Below, piece by piece: positions 1-8,684 of a stretch of DNA of 22,625 nucleotides; position 1 is the stretch's first letter, and the number at the start of each line of letters is the position of its first letter. The notes under the pieces are model-generated. The model had not been told where the DNA came from. It made no database searches and saw only the letters and a program-made list of their open reading frames with translations. Made by a program: the position numbers and the translations under genes. The stretch comes from Terrimesophilobacter sp044508495 (lineage in GTDB: Bacteria; Actinomycetota; Actinomycetes; Actinomycetales; Microbacteriaceae), in the NCBI GenBank assembly GCA_044508495.1, contig JBIQHP010000030.1, forward strand, positions 1 to 22,625, written 5' to 3'.

Positions 1-1450
1 TTGTGCCGCCTGAGAATCTGCCGTCCGTCAAGAGTAGTACATCTTTTCCGAGGCCTGCGCCCTTGATGGCGGCCGTGATGGCGAGCATCTCGCGCATGCC
101 GGGGCCGCCCTTCGGGCCCTCGTAGCGGATGACGACGACGTCGCCCTTGGCGATCTTCCCCTCCGTCAGAGCGTCCATGGCCGCGCGCTCCCTCTCGAAC
201 ACCCTCGCCGGCCCCTCGAAGACCTCGGCGTCGAATCCGGCCGTCTTGACGACGGCCCCCTCGGGCGCGAAGCTCCCGCGCAGGATCGTGAGTCCGCCGG
301 TCGCGTGGATGGGGTTGTCGAGCGTGCGCAGCACCTCGCCGTCGAGCGGCAGTGGGTCGAGTTCGGCGAGGTTCTCGGCGACGGTCTTCCCGGTCACGGT
401 GAGCGCGTCGCCGTGGAGGAGCCCGGCGTCCAGGAGCGCCTTCATGACGACGGGCACGCCGCCGTGCCGGTCGACGTCGTTCATGACGTACTTGCCGAAG
501 GGCTTGAGGTCGCCGATGTGCGGCGTCCTGTCGCCGATCCGGTTGAAGTCGTCGAGGGTGAGCTCGACATCCGCCTCCCGTGCGATCGCGAGCAGGTGCA
601 GCACGACGTTGGTCGAGCCGCCGAAGGCCATCGCCACGGCGATCGCGTTCTCGAAGGCCTTGTTGGTGAGGATGTCGCGCGTCGTTATCCCGAGCCGCAG
701 CAGGTTCACGACGGCCTCGCCCGAGCGGTGCGCGAAGTAGTCGCGACGCCGGTCCGCCGCGGGAGGGGCCGCCGAGCCAGGGAGGCTCATGCCGAGGGCC
801 TCGGCGACGCTCGCCATGGTGTTCGCCGTGTACATGCCGCCGCAGGCGCCCTCGCCCGGCGCGATCGCGCACTCGATGCGATGGGCGTCGACCTCCGACA
901 TTGTCCCGGCCTTGACAGCGCCGACCGCCTCGAAGGAGTCGATGATCGTGACGTCCTTCTCGGTGCCGTCGGAGAGCTTGACCCATCCGGGGGCGATCGA
1001 GCCGGCGTAGAGGAAGACCGAGGCGAGGTCGAGGCGCGCGGCGGCCATGAGCATTCCGGGGAGCGACTTGTCGCATCCGGCGAGCAGCACCGAGCCGTCG
1101 AGGCGCTCGGCCATCATGACCGTCTCGACCGAGTCGGCGATGACCTCGCGCGAGACGAGCGAGAAGTGCATGCCCTCGTGACCCATCGAGATGCCGTCGG
1201 AGACCGAGATCGTGCCGAACTGGAGCGGGTACCCGCCGCCGGAGTGCACACCCTCCTTGGAGGCCTGGGCGAGCCGGTCGAGGCTCAGGTTGCAGGGGGT
1301 GATCTCGTTCCACGAGCTCGCGATGCCGATCTGGGGCTTGTCCCAGTCGGCGTCGCCCATGCCGACCGCACGCAGCATCCCGCGCGAGGTCATGGCCTCG
1401 ATCCCGTCGGTGACGACACGCGAGCGGGGCTTCAGGTCGTGCTCTGGCAT
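1..1450 (-). CDS. ilvD: Dihydroxy-acid dehydratase, 3' end outside window
   Basis: Dehydrates 2,3-dihydroxy-3-methylbutanoate and 2,3-dihydroxy-3-methylpentanoate to the 2-oxo acids in valine, isoleucine and pantothenate synthesis; cytoplasmic iron-sulfur enzyme. The ATG at 1450 opens a frame with no stop before base 1, giving 483 complete codons of a family usually near 560-570. Visible landmarks are three candidate cluster cysteines in ITPCN (C53), LAGCDKSLPG (C126) and GEGACGGMYTANTM (C203), and the C-terminal family motif DGRFSGG just before the window edge. The missing part is the last 80-90 residues. It starts 42 bp after mnhG on the same strand, and a TANNNT hexamer 7 nt before the ATG suggests its own leaderless promoter. 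The product call is very secure; the cluster type (2Fe-2S or 4Fe-4S) cannot be decided here. Confidence 0.97.
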   Translation of the reverse strand, partial: MPEHDLKPRSRVVTDGIEAMTSRGMLRAVGMGDADWDKPQIGIASSWNEITPCNLSLDRLAQASKEGVHSGGGYPLQFGTISVSDGISMGHEGMHFSLVSREVIADSVETVMMAERLDGSVLLAGCDKSLPGMLMAAARLDLASVFLYAGSIAPGWVKLSDGTEKDVTIIDSFEAVGAVKAGTMSEVDAHRIECAIAPGEGACGGMYTANTMASVAEALGMSLPGSAAPPAADRRRDYFAHRSGEAVVNLLRLGITTRDILTNKAFENAIAVAMAFGGSTNVVLHLLAIAREADVELTLDDFNRIGDRTPHIGDLKPFGKYVMNDVDRHGGVPVVMKALLDAGLLHGDALTVTGKTVAENLAELDPLPLDGEVLRTLDNPIHATGGLTILRGSFAPEGAVVKTAGFDAEVFEGPARVFERERAAMDALTEGKIAKGDVVVIRYEGPKGGPGMREMLAITAAIKGAGLGKDVLLLTDGRFSGGT

Positions 1451-1457
1451 GCACCCG

Positions 1458-1463
1458 AGTCTA
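1458..1463 (-). promoter_or_regulatory. Candidate -10 box of a leaderless ilvD transcript
   Basis: TAGACT on the minus strand lies 7 nt before the ilvD ATG, and there is no Shine-Dalgarno sequence in that gap. This fits the actinobacterial leaderless arrangement, with transcription starting at or next to the A of ATG. No convincing -35 box is visible. Read-through from the mnh operon is also possible. Confidence 0.45.
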
Positions 1464-1492
1464 GAACTTCCGCGCAACCGGCTTCTTCGGTG

Positions 1493-1891
1493 CTAGGGAG
1501 TCCTACGATTCGTGGCACCCTCGTCCTCCTCGCCGCTCTCGCGCTGCGCGGCCTCGACCGCCTGCTCGAGCTCGTCGACGAGGAGCGACCCCGGTGCGAC
1601 GACCCCGGTGCGGTAGCCCGCCCGACCGACCATGTGCGCCGAGATGGGCGCCGTGAGCATCTGGAACAGCAGGATCGTGAGCAGGACGAGCACGGTCGTC
1701 CAGCGCCGGTCCTGGAGTGCGATCGCCGCCAGGATGAAGATGAGCCCGAGGATCTGCGGCTTGGTCGTCGCGTGCATGCGCGCGATCGCATCCGGGAAGC
1801 GCAGGAGCCCGACCCCGGCCGCCAAGGAGAGGAAGGCGCCGAGCACGAGGCACACCCCGGTGAGGATGTCGAGCACGAGATCGAGGGTCAC
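1493..1891 (-). CDS. mnhG: Mrp antiporter subunit G
   Basis: Small membrane subunit of the multi-subunit Na+/H+ antiporter Mrp/Mnh. The start chosen is the GTG at 1891, which overlaps the mnhF stop as GTGA and gives 132 residues, with three hydrophobic segments at about 5-25, 41-60 and 64-85. The family motif LLRFPDAIARMHATTKPQ is present. After the membrane part comes a charged tail of about 30 residues with the run ESGEEDE, slightly longer than a minimal MnhG. It is the last gene of the antiporter operon. The family call is secure; MnhG has no catalytic motif and its role in the complex is structural by family knowledge. Confidence 0.93.
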   Translation of the reverse strand: MTLDLVLDILTGVCLVLGAFLSLAAGVGLLRFPDAIARMHATTKPQILGLIFILAAIALQDRRWTTVLVLLTILLFQMLTAPISAHMVGRAGYRTGVVAPGSLLVDELEQAVEAAQRESGEEDEGATNRRTP

Positions 1892-2154
1892 TTGCTCCCC
1901 CTCCTCGAGACGTAGCGCGCGACGACGACCGCGCCGAGGAAGGCCGTCGCCGCGAGCACGAGCATGGCGGTGAGGTTGCGGGTGTGCCCGTTGTAGGCCA
2001 TCTCGACCCCCATGGCGCAGATGATCGTCGTGAGCAGCATGTCGGAGGCGATCATCCGGTCGAGGATCGAGGGCCCGCGCGCGATCCGGTAGAGCGCCAT
2101 CGCCGCGGCCGCCGCGAGCAGCACCCCGACCACGATCACGACCCACTCGCTCAT
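1888..2154 (-). CDS. mnhF: Mrp antiporter subunit F
   Basis: Membrane subunit of the Mrp Na+/H+ antiporter, 88 residues, with three predicted membrane helices (about 4-24, 36-52, 60-81). It carries the family motif GPSILDRMIASDM with an acidic residue in the second helix region. The ATG at 2154 overlaps the mnhE stop as ATGA, which fixes the start, and its own stop overlaps mnhG. Length and position between mnhE and mnhG are as expected for a canonical operon. Confidence 0.93.
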   Translation of the reverse strand: MSEWVVIVVGVLLAAAAAMALYRIARGPSILDRMIASDMLLTTIICAMGVEMAYNGHTRNLTAMLVLAATAFLGAVVVARYVSRRGSK

Positions 2155-2738
2155 GACGCCGCCTCCGCACCGCTCCGGTCGGTCCTGCGGATGCGCGCGA
2201 GATCGGCCCTGGACCCGATCGCGCGGACGATGCGGGCCTCGACCACGAGCACCTTCCTGCGCATGGCCTCGACGTCCTCCTGCGACTCGGTCGCGAAGGT
2301 GTGCAGGTAGAGGATGGAGCGCTCCCGGTCGGCCTCGACCACGAGCGAGCCCGGTACGAGCGACATCGCGATCGCGTCGAGGGTCATCACGAGGTCGGAG
2401 CGCGTACGCAACTGGATGCCGATGACCGAGGAGTGCGGGATGCGCTTCGGGGCGAGCGCCTGGAACGCGACCTGGAACGAGGCCACCGCGACGTCGAGGA
2501 AGAAGTGTGCGAGGAAGACGAGCGTGTACCAGAGGTTGATCCGGCCCGAGAGCTCGACCGGCGGCAGGTAGAACACGCGCGTGACGACGACCGCGACGAC
2601 GATGCCGGTCACGAGGCTCAAGCCCGTGAACTGCCCCCAGAGCACCATCCACAGCACGACGAGCGCCACGAGCAGGGGGAGCTGCTGCCACAGGCGCTGA
2701 CGCACCTCGCGGCGCCCGTCGCGCGGCTCCTCGCTCAT
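2151..2738 (-). CDS. mnhE: Mrp antiporter subunit E
   Basis: Membrane subunit of the Mrp Na+/H+ antiporter (MNHE family), 195 residues from the chosen ATG. Two hydrophobic segments lie near residues 20-55, followed by the typical FLDVAVASFQVAF stretch and a soluble C-terminal part with the segment SLVPGSLVVEAD. The ATG at 2738 is preferred because GGGGAG stands 5 nt before it; an in-frame GTG at 2765 would add nine residues and overlap mnhD but has no good ribosome binding site. This is the only junction between antiporter genes that is not a 4-nt overlap (13 bp gap from the mnhD stop). Confidence 0.93.
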   Translation of the reverse strand: MSEEPRDGRREVRQRLWQQLPLLVALVVLWMVLWGQFTGLSLVTGIVVAVVVTRVFYLPPVELSGRINLWYTLVFLAHFFLDVAVASFQVAFQALAPKRIPHSSVIGIQLRTRSDLVMTLDAIAMSLVPGSLVVEADRERSILYLHTFATESQEDVEAMRRKVLVVEARIVRAIGSRADLARIRRTDRSGAEAAS

Positions 2739-2751
2739 TCCGACTCCCCGC

Positions 2752-4308
2752 TCATTCCGACTCACCCGTGAAGACGACCGTGATGTAGTACTCCGGCCCG
2801 TCGATGTTGTCGCCCGCGCGCGAGCTCACGTCGTAGAGCGGCCCGGCGAAGACCGTGAGCGCGACACTGAGCGCGACCATCGCCGTGGTCGCGCCGACCA
2901 TGATGCGCGGGATGCTGCGGGTCGACTTGACCTCGGTCGTGACCCCGACCTGGCTGAGAACGGGAAGCGGGTTGTCGTAGTCGGCCACCTCGTCCGCATC
3001 CCGCCAGAACGTCATGTTCCAGGCCCGCGCGAGCGCGTAGAGGGTGAGGAGAGACACGAGGGCGCCGGAGGCGATGAGCACCCAGGCGAGCACCGAGCCG
3101 TCCTCGGCGCCCGCCTCGAAGAGGGCGAGCTTCCCGAGGAATCCCGAGAACGGCGGGATGCCGCCGAGGCTCAGCATGGGGATGAAGAAGAGCACGCCGA
3201 TCATCGGCGAGGCCTTGAGCATCCCGCCGAGCCGGTTGATCGAGGTCGTGCCGCCCTGACGCTCGACGAGCCCCGCCGCGAGGAAGAGGGTCGTCTGCAC
3301 CGTGATGTGGTGCACGACGTAGTAGGTCGCGGCCGAGAGCCCGGCCGCCGTCCCGAGCCCGATGCCGAAGAGCATGTAGCCGATGTGGCTCACGAGCGTG
3401 AAGGAGAGGAGCCGCTTGATGTCGGCCTGCGCGACGGCGCCGAGGATGCCGACGATCATGGTGAGGGCGGCGACGATCATGATCGGGACCCCGAGCTCGT
3501 CCCCGGGGAACATGATCATCTCGGTGCGCATGATCGCGTACACGCCGACCTTGGTGAGCAGGCCGGCGAAGACCGCGGTGACCGGCGCCGGCGCGGTCGG
3601 GTAGGAGTCGGGAAGCCAGAACGACAGCGGGAACACGGCGGCCTTGATGCCGAAGGCGACGAGGAGCATGACGTGCAGCACGAGCTGGATGTCGTGAGGC
3701 AGCTCCCCGAGCCGCACCGAGAGCTGGGCGATGTTGACCGTTCCGACGGCGGCGTAGATCATCGCGATCGCGGCGAGGAAGATGATCGAGGAGACGAGGC
3801 TCACGACGATGTAGGTGATGCCCGCCCGGATGCGCAGCTCGGTTCCGCCGACGGTGATGAGCACATAGCTCGCCACGAGCAGGATCTCGAAGCTCACATA
3901 GAGGTTGAACAGGTCGCCGGCGAGGAAGGCGTTGAACACGCCCGTCGCGAGGATGAGGTAGGTCGGGTAGTAGATCGACACCGGGGTCTCCCGGTCGCCG
4001 TCGGCGAGCCCCTGGCCCACCGAGAAGACGAGGACCGAGAGCAGCACGGCCGCCGAGACCACGAGCAGGAGGGCGGCGAGCCGGTCCACGACGAGGACGA
4101 TCCCGATGGGTGCGTCCCAGCCGCCGATCGCGACGGCGATCGCGCCGTCGGCGTCGACCACGACGAGCAGGATCGCCCCGATCACGAGGACCACGCCGAG
4201 CACGCCGACCGCGATGAGGGTCTGGACCCGCGGATGCTTCGCCTGGGTGAGCGCGACGGCCGCTCCCAGCAGCGGCAGGAGCACGACGAGCGGGATGAGG
4301 ACGGTCAT
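2752..4308 (-). CDS. mnhD: Mrp antiporter subunit D (NuoN/NuoM-like)
   Basis: Antiporter-like membrane subunit homologous to complex I NuoM/NuoN, thought to move protons in the Mrp complex. 518 residues with about 14 hydrophobic helices. Key residues seen are E141 in LYVSFEILLVASY, K222 in FGIKAAVFPLSFWLPDSYP and K253 in LLTKVGVYA, corresponding to the glutamate and lysines that form the proton path in this family. The ATG at 4308 overlaps the mnhC stop as ATGA. The open frame continues upstream past this point, but those codons are out-of-frame mnhC sequence and are not part of the gene. Confidence 0.96.
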   Translation of the reverse strand: MTVLIPLVVLLPLLGAAVALTQAKHPRVQTLIAVGVLGVVLVIGAILLVVVDADGAIAVAIGGWDAPIGIVLVVDRLAALLLVVSAAVLLSVLVFSVGQGLADGDRETPVSIYYPTYLILATGVFNAFLAGDLFNLYVSFEILLVASYVLITVGGTELRIRAGITYIVVSLVSSIIFLAAIAMIYAAVGTVNIAQLSVRLGELPHDIQLVLHVMLLVAFGIKAAVFPLSFWLPDSYPTAPAPVTAVFAGLLTKVGVYAIMRTEMIMFPGDELGVPIMIVAALTMIVGILGAVAQADIKRLLSFTLVSHIGYMLFGIGLGTAAGLSAATYYVVHHITVQTTLFLAAGLVERQGGTTSINRLGGMLKASPMIGVLFFIPMLSLGGIPPFSGFLGKLALFEAGAEDGSVLAWVLIASGALVSLLTLYALARAWNMTFWRDADEVADYDNPLPVLSQVGVTTEVKSTRSIPRIMVGATTAMVALSVALTVFAGPLYDVSSRAGDNIDGPEYYITVVFTGESE

Positions 4309-4856
4309 CGGTCCGCCTCTCCGTCGTCGCCGGGCGTCTGCTCCTCGAGCCGGCGCTGCTCCTCGAGTCGCCTCAGCTCCTCGAACCGCTCGGCCTCCTC
4401 CGCCCGCTCCTGCTCCTCGAGGTCGACCGCCGTGGAGACGGCGGCGGTCGCCCTCGTCCCGAACTCGGTGTCGTCGCCCGCCAGCTCGGGCTCCGCCGCG
4501 ACCGAGACGCCGCGACGGCCGACGGCCACGTCCTCGGTGTCGTCCTCGACGACATCCGCGTGCGCGAGACGCCAGGAGCGGTAGATGAGCGCCATGAGGA
4601 AGGCCGAGACGCCGAAGGTGATGACGATCGAGGTGAGCACGAAGGCCTGCGGGAGGGGGTCGGCGAGCGCGTCGTCCTCGCCGTAGAACGGCGCGGCGCC
4701 CGCCCGCCCGGAGACGACGAGGATGAGCAGGTTCGTCGCGTTGCCGACGAGGAGGAATCCGAGGAGCACGCGCGTCATGCTGCGCTCGAGGAGCAGGTAG
4801 ACGCCGCCGGCGTAGAGCACGGCCATGACCGCGACGAGCACGAGGGAGACGCTCAT
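4305..4856 (-). CDS. mnhC: Mrp antiporter subunit C with charged C-terminal extension
   Basis: NuoK-like membrane subunit of the Mrp antiporter. 183 residues from the ATG at 4856, which overlaps the mnhA stop as ATGA. Residues 1-95 form three helices with the family landmarks LLLERSMTRVLLGFLLVGNA and DPLPQAFVLTSIVI. The usual family length is about 110-125, so residues 100-183 are extra: an acidic stretch (VVEDDTEDV), then a Glu/Arg/Leu-rich run at about 146-174 (EEAERFEELRRLEEQRRLEE) likely to form a cytoplasmic coiled coil. The core call is secure; the role of the tail is unknown. Confidence 0.95.
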   Translation of the reverse strand: MSVSLVLVAVMAVLYAGGVYLLLERSMTRVLLGFLLVGNATNLLILVVSGRAGAAPFYGEDDALADPLPQAFVLTSIVITFGVSAFLMALIYRSWRLAHADVVEDDTEDVAVGRRGVSVAAEPELAGDDTEFGTRATAAVSTAVDLEEQERAEEAERFEELRRLEEQRRLEEQTPGDDGEADR

Positions 4857-7795
4857 ATCGTGCTCCCCTCCTCGAGCTCCTCGCTCGCGTCCTCCTGCTG
4901 CCGGTCGACCTCGGCACCGAGGCTCCTCAGCACGTCGAGCACCATGCCGATGACGACGAGGTAGACGCCGATGTCGAAGACCGTCGACGTCGTGAACTCG
5001 AGATGCCCGAGGAGCGGCATGGTCGCCTCGAACCAGGTGGAGGCGAGGGCGTGCGACCCGAAGAGCAACGGAGCCGTCGCGGTGCCCGCGGCGAGAAGCA
5101 GTCCGACGCCGAGAAGCCGTCCCGCGTCGACGGGGGCTGCGGCGCCCAGTTCGTATCGACCGCCCGCGAGGTAGCGCCCGGCGAGCGCGAGCCCGGCGAC
5201 GAGGCCGCCGGCGAATCCCCCGCCTGGTGCGTTGTGCCCCGCGAAGAGCACGAACACCGAGACCACCACGACGGCGTGGAAGAGGAGCCGGATGACGACC
5301 TCGAGCAGGATCGACCGGTTCTCCGGCGCGAGCTTGAGACCGGCGAGGAGCCAGGCGTTGCGGGTCGAGGGGTCCTGCACCCCCGGCACGTACTCCGCGG
5401 CGACCGTCTCGCGCACCGGCCGCAGGCGCGAGCGCAGGCTGCGGCGGGCGGCATCCACGACCCTCGGAAGGTTGTCGGTGCGGCTGCGCAGGAAGACGAG
5501 GCTCGCGACGCCGGTCGCCGCGGCGATGAGTACGGAGAGCTCGCCGAGGGTGTCCCAGCCGCGCACGTCGACGAGCACGACGTTGACGATGTTGCTCCCG
5601 TGGCCGATGTCGTGCGCGAGGTCCGGCAGGGCGAGCGAGATCGGCAAGGCGGTGCGCGCGCCGAGGGCGACGATCGCGACCGCCGCCATCATGAGCCCGA
5701 GACTCACGCTCACGACGGCCCGCAGGCCGCGGTGTGCGGTGCCGTGCGTCTGCCCGAGCCTGGCCGGGAGCCGACGCAGCACGAGCACGAAGGCGATGAG
5801 CGTCACGGTCTCGACGAGCACCTGGGTGAGGGCGAGGTCCGGGGCGCCGTGGAAGGCGAAGAGCGCCGCCATCCCGTACCCGGTCACGCCGACGAGCAGG
5901 GCGGCGGCGAAGCGCTTGTCGGCTCTCGTGAGGGCGACCGCCGCGACCGCCATGATCGCCCCGATCGCGAGCTGCGCGGGGCTGTCCCAGAGCCTCCACT
6001 CCTCGGGCCAGGTGCGGTTGAGCACGAGCGTCGTGCCCACCGATCCGACGAGGGTCAGCAGGATGACGCCGAGATAGAAGGGGAGCGAGCCGCGCTGCGT
6101 CGCGGAGGTCACGCGCGCGGCGATGCGGTCGAGGCCGCGCATCGTCCGCCCGTAGAGGTCGCTCGAGTTGACCACCGGGCGCAGCCTCGACTGCGCCGCG
6201 GAGACCGGCGCCCTCGCCCAGAACAGGGCGAGCCCGCCCGCGAGGGTGAGCGCGGAGACGAGCAGCGCCCCGTCGAGACCGTGCCACAGTGCGAGGTGGT
6301 AGTCGTGGCCGTCGGAGGGGAAACCCGCCGGATAGCCCGAGAGCAGCTCTCCGACGAGGCCGAAGAACGGCGCGAGCACGATCCCGGCGACCGCGAGGAT
6401 CGCCGGAGAGGCGAGGAAGGATGCGCTCTCGTGCACCGGGCGCACCTTCTCGACACCCTTCTTGCGGGAGAACGCGCCCCACAGGAACCGCGCGCTGTAG
6501 GCGACCGTGAGAGTCGAGCCGAGCGCGACTCCGACGAGCGCGATCCAGCCGGCGACGGACCCCGGAGCATGGCCGGCGTCCTGTGCCGCCCCCAGGAAGG
6601 CGCTCAGCACGGTCTCCTTGGCGACGAAGCCCGCCGTGAGGGGGATGCCCGCCATCGAGAGGACGGCGAGCGTTCCGACGATCGCGAGGAAGGGCGCCTC
6701 ACGGCCGAGACCGGAGAGCTTGCGAAGATCGCGGGTGCCGGCACGGTGATCGATGATGCCGACGACGAGGAAGAGCGCGGCCTTGAAGAGCGCGTGCGCG
6801 AGGAGCAGGGCGACGCCGGCGAGCGCGGCCGTGCGCGTGCCGAAGCCGACCACGACGATGAGGAACCCGAGCTGGCTCACGGTGCCGTGCGCGAGGAGGA
6901 GCTTGAGGTCGTTCTGCTTGAGCGCACGCCATCCGCCCACGAGCATCGTGAGGAGCCCGAGACCGAGAAGCATCGGATGCCACCCCGGCGTCGCCGAGAA
7001 CCCCGGCGCGAGGCGCGCGACGAGGTAGATCCCCGCCTGCACCATCGCGGCGGCGTGGAGGTATGCGCTCACCGGGGTCGGCGCCGCCATCGCCGCCGGC
7101 AGCCAGAAGTGGAACGGAACGATCGCCGACTTGCTGAGCGCGCCGACGAGGATGAGCACGACCGCCGTCACGACGAGCGGCGCACCGAGGTCGAGCCGGC
7201 CGTCCCCCGCCATCGCGACCAGCTCGGAGATCCGGGAGCTACCGGCGGGAACCGCGAGCATGACGAGCCCGATGAGCATGACCAGGCCGCCCGCCGTCGT
7301 CACGATGAGGGCCTGGAGGGCGGCACCGCGGCTCGCCCGCCGGCCGGTGTAGTGCCCGATGAGCAGATAGGAGAAGACGCTCGTCGCCTCCCAGAACACG
7401 AAGAGCAGGAAGACGTCGTCGGCGACCACGAGTCCGTACATCGTCCCGGTGAAGGCGAGCAGCACGGCGGCGAACCGGCCGAGACCCTCCTCGGCGTCCG
7501 TGAAGTACCAGGCGCAGTAGAGGAGCACGAGCGCGCCGATCCCGGTCACGACGAGGGCGAGCAGCCAGGACAGCGTGTCGACCCGCACGGCGAGGCTCAC
7601 CGCGAGCTGCGGGATCCAGGGCAGGACCTCCTCGGGGGCCGCGCCGGCGACGACGGCGGGCGTCTGCAGGATCGTGAGGACGAATGCCGCGGCGGGAATG
7701 AGCGCGAGCCCGACGAACACCCGGCGCCCGAGCCAGCGGGTCAGCGCGGGGACGATGAGCGGTGCGACCGCGAACGCGACGAGGAAGGCGAGCAC
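4853..7795 (-). CDS. mnhA: Mrp antiporter subunit A with C-terminal MnhB domain
   Basis: Largest subunit of the Mrp Na+/H+ antiporter, 980 residues. The N-terminal part is NuoL-like, with E136 in FVFWEATSVFSYLLIGHY, K222 in SKSAIVPFHFWLP and H247 in AYLHAAAM as expected proton-path residues. Around 650-690 the stretch HGAPDLALTQVLVET matches the DUF4040 region of MrpA. From about residue 826 the protein continues into an MnhB domain with GHNAPGGGFAGGL, so subunits A and B are one polypeptide; no separate mnhB is present. The end is acidic (EDASEELEEG). The start is a GTG at 7795 with GGGAGG 5 nt upstream. It is the first gene of the antiporter operon, 79 bp after otsB; a TAGAAT hexamer overlapping the otsB stop could be its -10 box, but no -35 is visible. 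Confidence 0.96.
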   Translation of the reverse strand: MLAFLVAFAVAPLIVPALTRWLGRRVFVGLALIPAAAFVLTILQTPAVVAGAAPEEVLPWIPQLAVSLAVRVDTLSWLLALVVTGIGALVLLYCAWYFTDAEEGLGRFAAVLLAFTGTMYGLVVADDVFLLFVFWEATSVFSYLLIGHYTGRRASRGAALQALIVTTAGGLVMLIGLVMLAVPAGSSRISELVAMAGDGRLDLGAPLVVTAVVLILVGALSKSAIVPFHFWLPAAMAAPTPVSAYLHAAAMVQAGIYLVARLAPGFSATPGWHPMLLGLGLLTMLVGGWRALKQNDLKLLLAHGTVSQLGFLIVVVGFGTRTAALAGVALLLAHALFKAALFLVVGIIDHRAGTRDLRKLSGLGREAPFLAIVGTLAVLSMAGIPLTAGFVAKETVLSAFLGAAQDAGHAPGSVAGWIALVGVALGSTLTVAYSARFLWGAFSRKKGVEKVRPVHESASFLASPAILAVAGIVLAPFFGLVGELLSGYPAGFPSDGHDYHLALWHGLDGALLVSALTLAGGLALFWARAPVSAAQSRLRPVVNSSDLYGRTMRGLDRIAARVTSATQRGSLPFYLGVILLTLVGSVGTTLVLNRTWPEEWRLWDSPAQLAIGAIMAVAAVALTRADKRFAAALLVGVTGYGMAALFAFHGAPDLALTQVLVETVTLIAFVLVLRRLPARLGQTHGTAHRGLRAVVSVSLGLMMAAVAIVALGARTALPISLALPDLAHDIGHGSNIVNVVLVDVRGWDTLGELSVLIAAATGVASLVFLRSRTDNLPRVVDAARRSLRSRLRPVRETVAAEYVPGVQDPSTRNAWLLAGLKLAPENRSILLEVVIRLLFHAVVVVSVFVLFAGHNAPGGGFAGGLVAGLALAGRYLAGGRYELGAAAPVDAGRLLGVGLLLAAGTATAPLLFGSHALASTWFEATMPLLGHLEFTTSTVFDIGVYLVVIGMVLDVLRSLGAEVDRQQEDASEELEEGSTI

Positions 7796-7874
7796 GATTC
7801 CTCCCGGAGCGTCAGTGCGGCGGGCGCTCGGCGCATGGAATTACCCCGAAGTTGTGTTCATCCGCGGGACGATT

Positions 7875-8684
7875 CTACCGGGGCGACGGCCCGCTCCGCT
7901 CGCGGGACCGCACGAGGAGGGCGAGCAATTCCGCGACCGACTCCGGGTCGCCGAGGCGGTGGCCGGCCGCCGTCTCGCCCCCTCCGACCTTGACTCCGAC
8001 GTCGCCGTCTCGGAGTGCCGCGAAGCCGTCCTCGTCCGTCACGTCGTCGCCGACGAAGAGGACGGCGGATGCCCCGGTGCGCTCCCGCAGAACGCCCAGT
8101 GCGCTCCCCTTGTCTGCGGCCCGCACGGTGAACTCGAGGATGTCCTTGCCGTACCTCTCCGAGATGCGACCCCGCGCGTCGAGCGCCGCGACGGCCGTGA
8201 GCGCCGCCGCCTGCGCAGCAGCAGCGTCCTCGCGCGAGGCGAGGCGGGTGTGGAGGCCGCAGCCCGCGGGCTTCTCCTCGACCCTCGCACCGTCGAATCG
8301 CGCAGCGACCCCGGCGACGGCGGAGTACAGGCGGCCGAGCAGCTCGCGCTCCCCGACCGAGAGCTCGGGGCCGCTCTCCTCGCCGTCGATCCGGAGCTCC
8401 GCCCCGTGCGAGCCGACGAGCAGCACGTCCGAGGGCAGCTGGCCGACCCGCTCGAGACTCGCGATCGCGCGACCGGAGACGACCGCGACGCGCGTCGCCG
8501 GTAGCCCCGCGAGGGCGACGAGCGCCGCACGGGATCGCGGGAGCGCGCGGGCGGCATCCGGATCGTCGACGGTCGGGGCGAGCGTGCCGTCGAAGTCGAG
8601 GGCGACGAGCAGCACGGGCGCTCCGGCGAGCTCGTCGATCGCGGCTCGGAGGCGCTCGTCGCCGCTGGGGACGGGGTCGGTCAT
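7875..8684 (-). CDS. otsB: Trehalose-6-phosphate phosphatase
   Basis: Hydrolyses trehalose 6-phosphate to trehalose, the second step of the OtsAB pathway; cytoplasmic HAD-superfamily phosphatase. 269 residues, normal for the family. HAD motif I is DFDGTLAP with nucleophile D30 and acid/base D32; motif II is VVSGR with S70; motif III lysine is K192 in ADKGSAL; motif IV is GDDVTDED at 212-219 with D213, D214 and D217. The ATG at 8684 overlaps the otsA stop as ATGA, so the two are translationally coupled and in pathway order. Confidence 0.96.
   Translation of the reverse strand: MTDPVPSGDERLRAAIDELAGAPVLLVALDFDGTLAPTVDDPDAARALPRSRAALVALAGLPATRVAVVSGRAIASLERVGQLPSDVLLVGSHGAELRIDGEESGPELSVGERELLGRLYSAVAGVAARFDGARVEEKPAGCGLHTRLASREDAAAAQAAALTAVAALDARGRISERYGKDILEFTVRAADKGSALGVLRERTGASAVLFVGDDVTDEDGFAALRDGDVGVKVGGGETAAGHRLGDPESVAELLALLVRSRERSGPSPR

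Noticed and set aside
305..1915. Plus-strand open frame of 536 codons opposite ilvD and mnhG
   Set aside because: It crosses the boundary of two recognised minus-strand genes and has no recognisable domain. The ilvD frame on the other strand is open to the window edge and fully family-like.
7024..7060. MrpA residue Q253 where many MrpA proteins have lysine (MVKAG)
   Set aside because: The residues considered central to the proton path (E136, K222, H247) are present, and NuoL has a non-lysine residue at this place, so it is likely natural variation.
5003..7993. Long plus-strand open frame of 996 codons opposite mnhA
   Set aside because: It is antisense to a well-recognised MnhA/MnhB protein. 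Its translation is a low-complexity run of Arg, Glu, Asp, His and Gly, as expected from the complementary frame of a very GC-rich gene.
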